DNA of 13,047 nucleotides from Alphaproteobacteria bacterium (GTDB lineage: Bacteria > Pseudomonadota > Alphaproteobacteria > Micavibrionales > SZUA-601): positions 1 through 13,047 of the forward strand of contig JAQGJA010000120.1 of the NCBI GenBank assembly GCA_028290805.1, written 5' to 3'. How positions within the stretch are numbered: position 1 is the stretch's first letter; every line of letters begins with the position of its first letter. Below, in pieces: positions 11,437 through 13,047 of the stretch. The position numbers were made by a program, and so were the translations under genes. The notes beneath the pieces are model-generated. The model was not told the DNA's origin. It made no database searches and was given only the letters and a program-made list of their open reading frames with translations.

Positions 11437-13047
11437 ATCCCCTGTCTTCGGTTCGCGCGTACTGGGTCTTTTCCTGATCGCGCTGCTGATCATCGGCATT
11501 ACCGCCCTTGGCCTGTATACAAGTTTCGGCCGCATCAAGTCCCAGCAGGTCATGGTCAACCATACTTATGAAGTCATGAAGGAAGTGTCTTCGGTCACCT
11601 CCAAGCTGAAGGATGTACATGCCGCCCACCGTGATTACGCCATCACCGGCAAGGATGAGCATCTGGGCCTGTATCAGTCAAGCGTCGATGAAGTGCAAAG
11701 CCATATCGACAAGCTGGAGGACCTGGTTTCGGACAATCCCAACCAGATGGACCGGATCAAGTTTTTCCGCCAGAAATCAATTAAACACTTGCAAGCCCTG
11801 CATGCCAATCTGCAATCGCTGAAACAAATCGTGCAGACGCCTGAACAGCAAAAAGCCCAGAAAGATATTTTCGCCCATATCAATGCCGGCGTGAATCCCC
11901 AGGAAGTCGAAGATCTGCATCTCGTCGTCCATAACATGATCAAGGAAGAAGAGCGGCTTTTGGCCCTGCGGCAGCAGGCGGTGAACGATGCCGTGGACAT
12001 GACCTTGCTTTTGGGCGGGGCTGGGCTGGTTGCCTGTGTCATCTTGTTGCTTTTCGTGTTCGGCATGATGCACAATGAAGCGTCCAAACGTGTTAAAACT
12101 GAAAAATCGCTGCAGGACGCCTTGCGCCGCATGCATATTTTATCGACCGAAAACGAATTGATCAGCAAGATGGGCGATTATTTCCAAAGTTGCCGTTCTT
12201 CCGAAGAAGCCTATGAGATCATGCGCACCAACCTGCCTTGGCTTTTGCCCGACAGCTGGGGCTCGGTTGCGATCTTCAATAATTCGCGCAACATGATCGA
12301 AACGAAATTATCCTGGGGCAAGCCGCCCAGCGATCTGCCCGATTACACCACGGATGATTGCTGGGCCCTGCGCCTGGGGCATATGCACCATGTCGTGCCC
12401 GGCGGCGTGGAACCGGTCTGCTCCCATGTGCTGAATGTGCCCGATGGCGGCTATGTCTGCATGCCGATGCAGGCGCATGGCGATACGCTTGGCGTGTTTT
12501 ATATCGCAGCCCCCGAGGACAACCAGTTCGACGACTACCAGCGCCAGAAAGCCACGACCGTCAGCGAACAATTCTCGCTGGCTTTGGCCAATTTAAGGCT
12601 GCAGGAAAAACTGCGCCAGCAATCGATCCGCGATCCCATGACCCAGATGTTCAACCGCCGTTACATGGAAGAAACGATGGAGCGCGAGATCATCCGCGCC
12701 ACCGCCAGCAAGTCGCCGTTAAGCGTGATGATGCTGGATATCGACCATTTCAAGCGTTTCAACGACACGTTCGGTCATGATGCAGGGGACGCGCTGATCA
12801 TCGAATTCGCGCGCCTGGTTTTGTCCAAGGTGCGCAAGGAAGATATTGCCTGCCGCTATGGCGGCGAGGAATTTCTGATCATGATGCCGGGCATGAAGCT
12901 GGACGATGCGCGCGCCTGGGCCGAGGAATTATCCAACGCCGTGCGCCACCTGCAGGTCAAGATGAACGGCACCAGCCTGGGCCAGATCACGATGTCCGTC
13001 GGTCTTGCCGTCCTGTCCTTGCATGGGGAAAAATCCGCCCAGCTGGT
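11417..13047 (+). CDS. Membrane diguanylate cyclase (sensor, GAF and GGDEF domains), 3' end cut by the window
   Basis: The frame is open from ATG 11417 to the edge (543 codons). A membrane helix at about 15-36, a helical periplasmic domain of about 155 residues resembling CHASE3, and a second helix at about 195-219 form the sensor. A coiled linker, a GAF-like domain (about 245-395) and a GGDEF domain (from about 405) follow. The GGDEF domain has R-D-P-M-T-Q-M-F-N-R-R, D441-I-D443 for metal, F-K-x-F-N-D-x-F-G-H-D-A-G-D and the active G-G-E-E-F at 482-486. R-K-E-D (473-476), five residues before it, is an intact product-inhibition (I) site. It should therefore make c-di-GMP and be feedback-inhibited. 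No strong ribosome binding site precedes the ATG. Whether an EAL domain follows beyond the edge is unknown. Confidence 0.92.
   Translation, partial: MIPAPAKSPVFGSRVLGLFLIALLIIGITALGLYTSFGRIKSQQVMVNHTYEVMKEVSSVTSKLKDVHAAHRDYAITGKDEHLGLYQSSVDEVQSHIDKLEDLVSDNPNQMDRIKFFRQKSIKHLQALHANLQSLKQIVQTPEQQKAQKDIFAHINAGVNPQEVEDLHLVVHNMIKEEERLLALRQQAVNDAVDMTLLLGGAGLVACVILLLFVFGMMHNEASKRVKTEKSLQDALRRMHILSTENELISKMGDYFQSCRSSEEAYEIMRTNLPWLLPDSWGSVAIFNNSRNMIETKLSWGKPPSDLPDYTTDDCWALRLGHMHHVVPGGVEPVCSHVLNVPDGGYVCMPMQAHGDTLGVFYIAAPEDNQFDDYQRQKATTVSEQFSLALANLRLQEKLRQQSIRDPMTQMFNRRYMEETMEREIIRATASKSPLSVMMLDIDHFKRFNDTFGHDAGDALIIEFARLVLSKVRKEDIACRYGGEEFLIMMPGMKLDDARAWAEELSNAVRHLQVKMNGTSLGQITMSVGLAVLSLHGEKSAQL

Noticed and set aside
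11674..12168. Minus-strand 164-codon Ser/Cys-rich frame
   Set aside because: Antisense to the sensor part of the diguanylate cyclase; the Ser/Cys/Arg-rich composition is typical of a shadow.
1..13047. CRISPR array, tRNA, rRNA or transposase gene
   Set aside because: No regularly spaced repeats, no cloverleaf with a recognisable T-arm, no rRNA signature and no DDE or recombinase motif were seen on either strand by eye.

Overview
The window looks like chromosomal DNA of an alphaproteobacterium: moderate-to-high GC, and a UvrA of the alphaproteobacterial type with C-P-x-S in its first zinc motif. No rRNA, tRNA, CRISPR array or insertion-sequence transposase was seen. Both ends cut through genes. 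The lineage call is an inference from gene families and composition, not a computed placement.

Layout. 1-396 (-): 3' part missing from a 2H phosphoesterase (2'-5' RNA ligase family) gene. 531-1016 (+): exported RcnB-like protein, convergent with 1020-2546 (-), a LeuA/CimA-type synthase. 2621-2849 (-): a compact unit with its own promoter, a 24-codon membrane peptide with a strong ribosome binding site, and an intrinsic terminator. 2868-3646 (-): two AT-rich genes of unknown function with a 4-base overlap. 3791-8888 (+): a co-directional run of uvrA, a small membrane protein, a DUF559 nuclease-like gene, a nucleoside hydrolase-like gene and a uracil-DNA glycosylase-like gene. 8844-9683 (-): exported protein of unknown function with a clear promoter and terminator, preceded by a DUF1653 gene (9736-9966, -). 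10021-11301 (+): UDP-N-acetylhexosamine dehydrogenase. 11417-end (+): membrane diguanylate cyclase cut by the window edge.

How the parts fit. The + strand run contains one certain DNA repair gene (uvrA) and one probable one (uracil-DNA glycosylase-like), with nucleotide salvage between them. The nucleotide-sugar dehydrogenase next to a diguanylate cyclase hints at polysaccharide synthesis and c-di-GMP control, but only by proximity.

The most unusual structure is at 7008-7438: a DUF559 gene bracketed by two inverted copies of a palindromic repeat. The left copy abuts the stop codon of the gene before it and supplies the DUF559 ribosome binding site. The right copy is translated as the DUF559 C-terminus and lies directly before the next gene's start codon. 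It looks like a small mobile or formerly mobile cassette stitched into the run. The stand-alone 24-residue membrane peptide is the second feature most worth attention.
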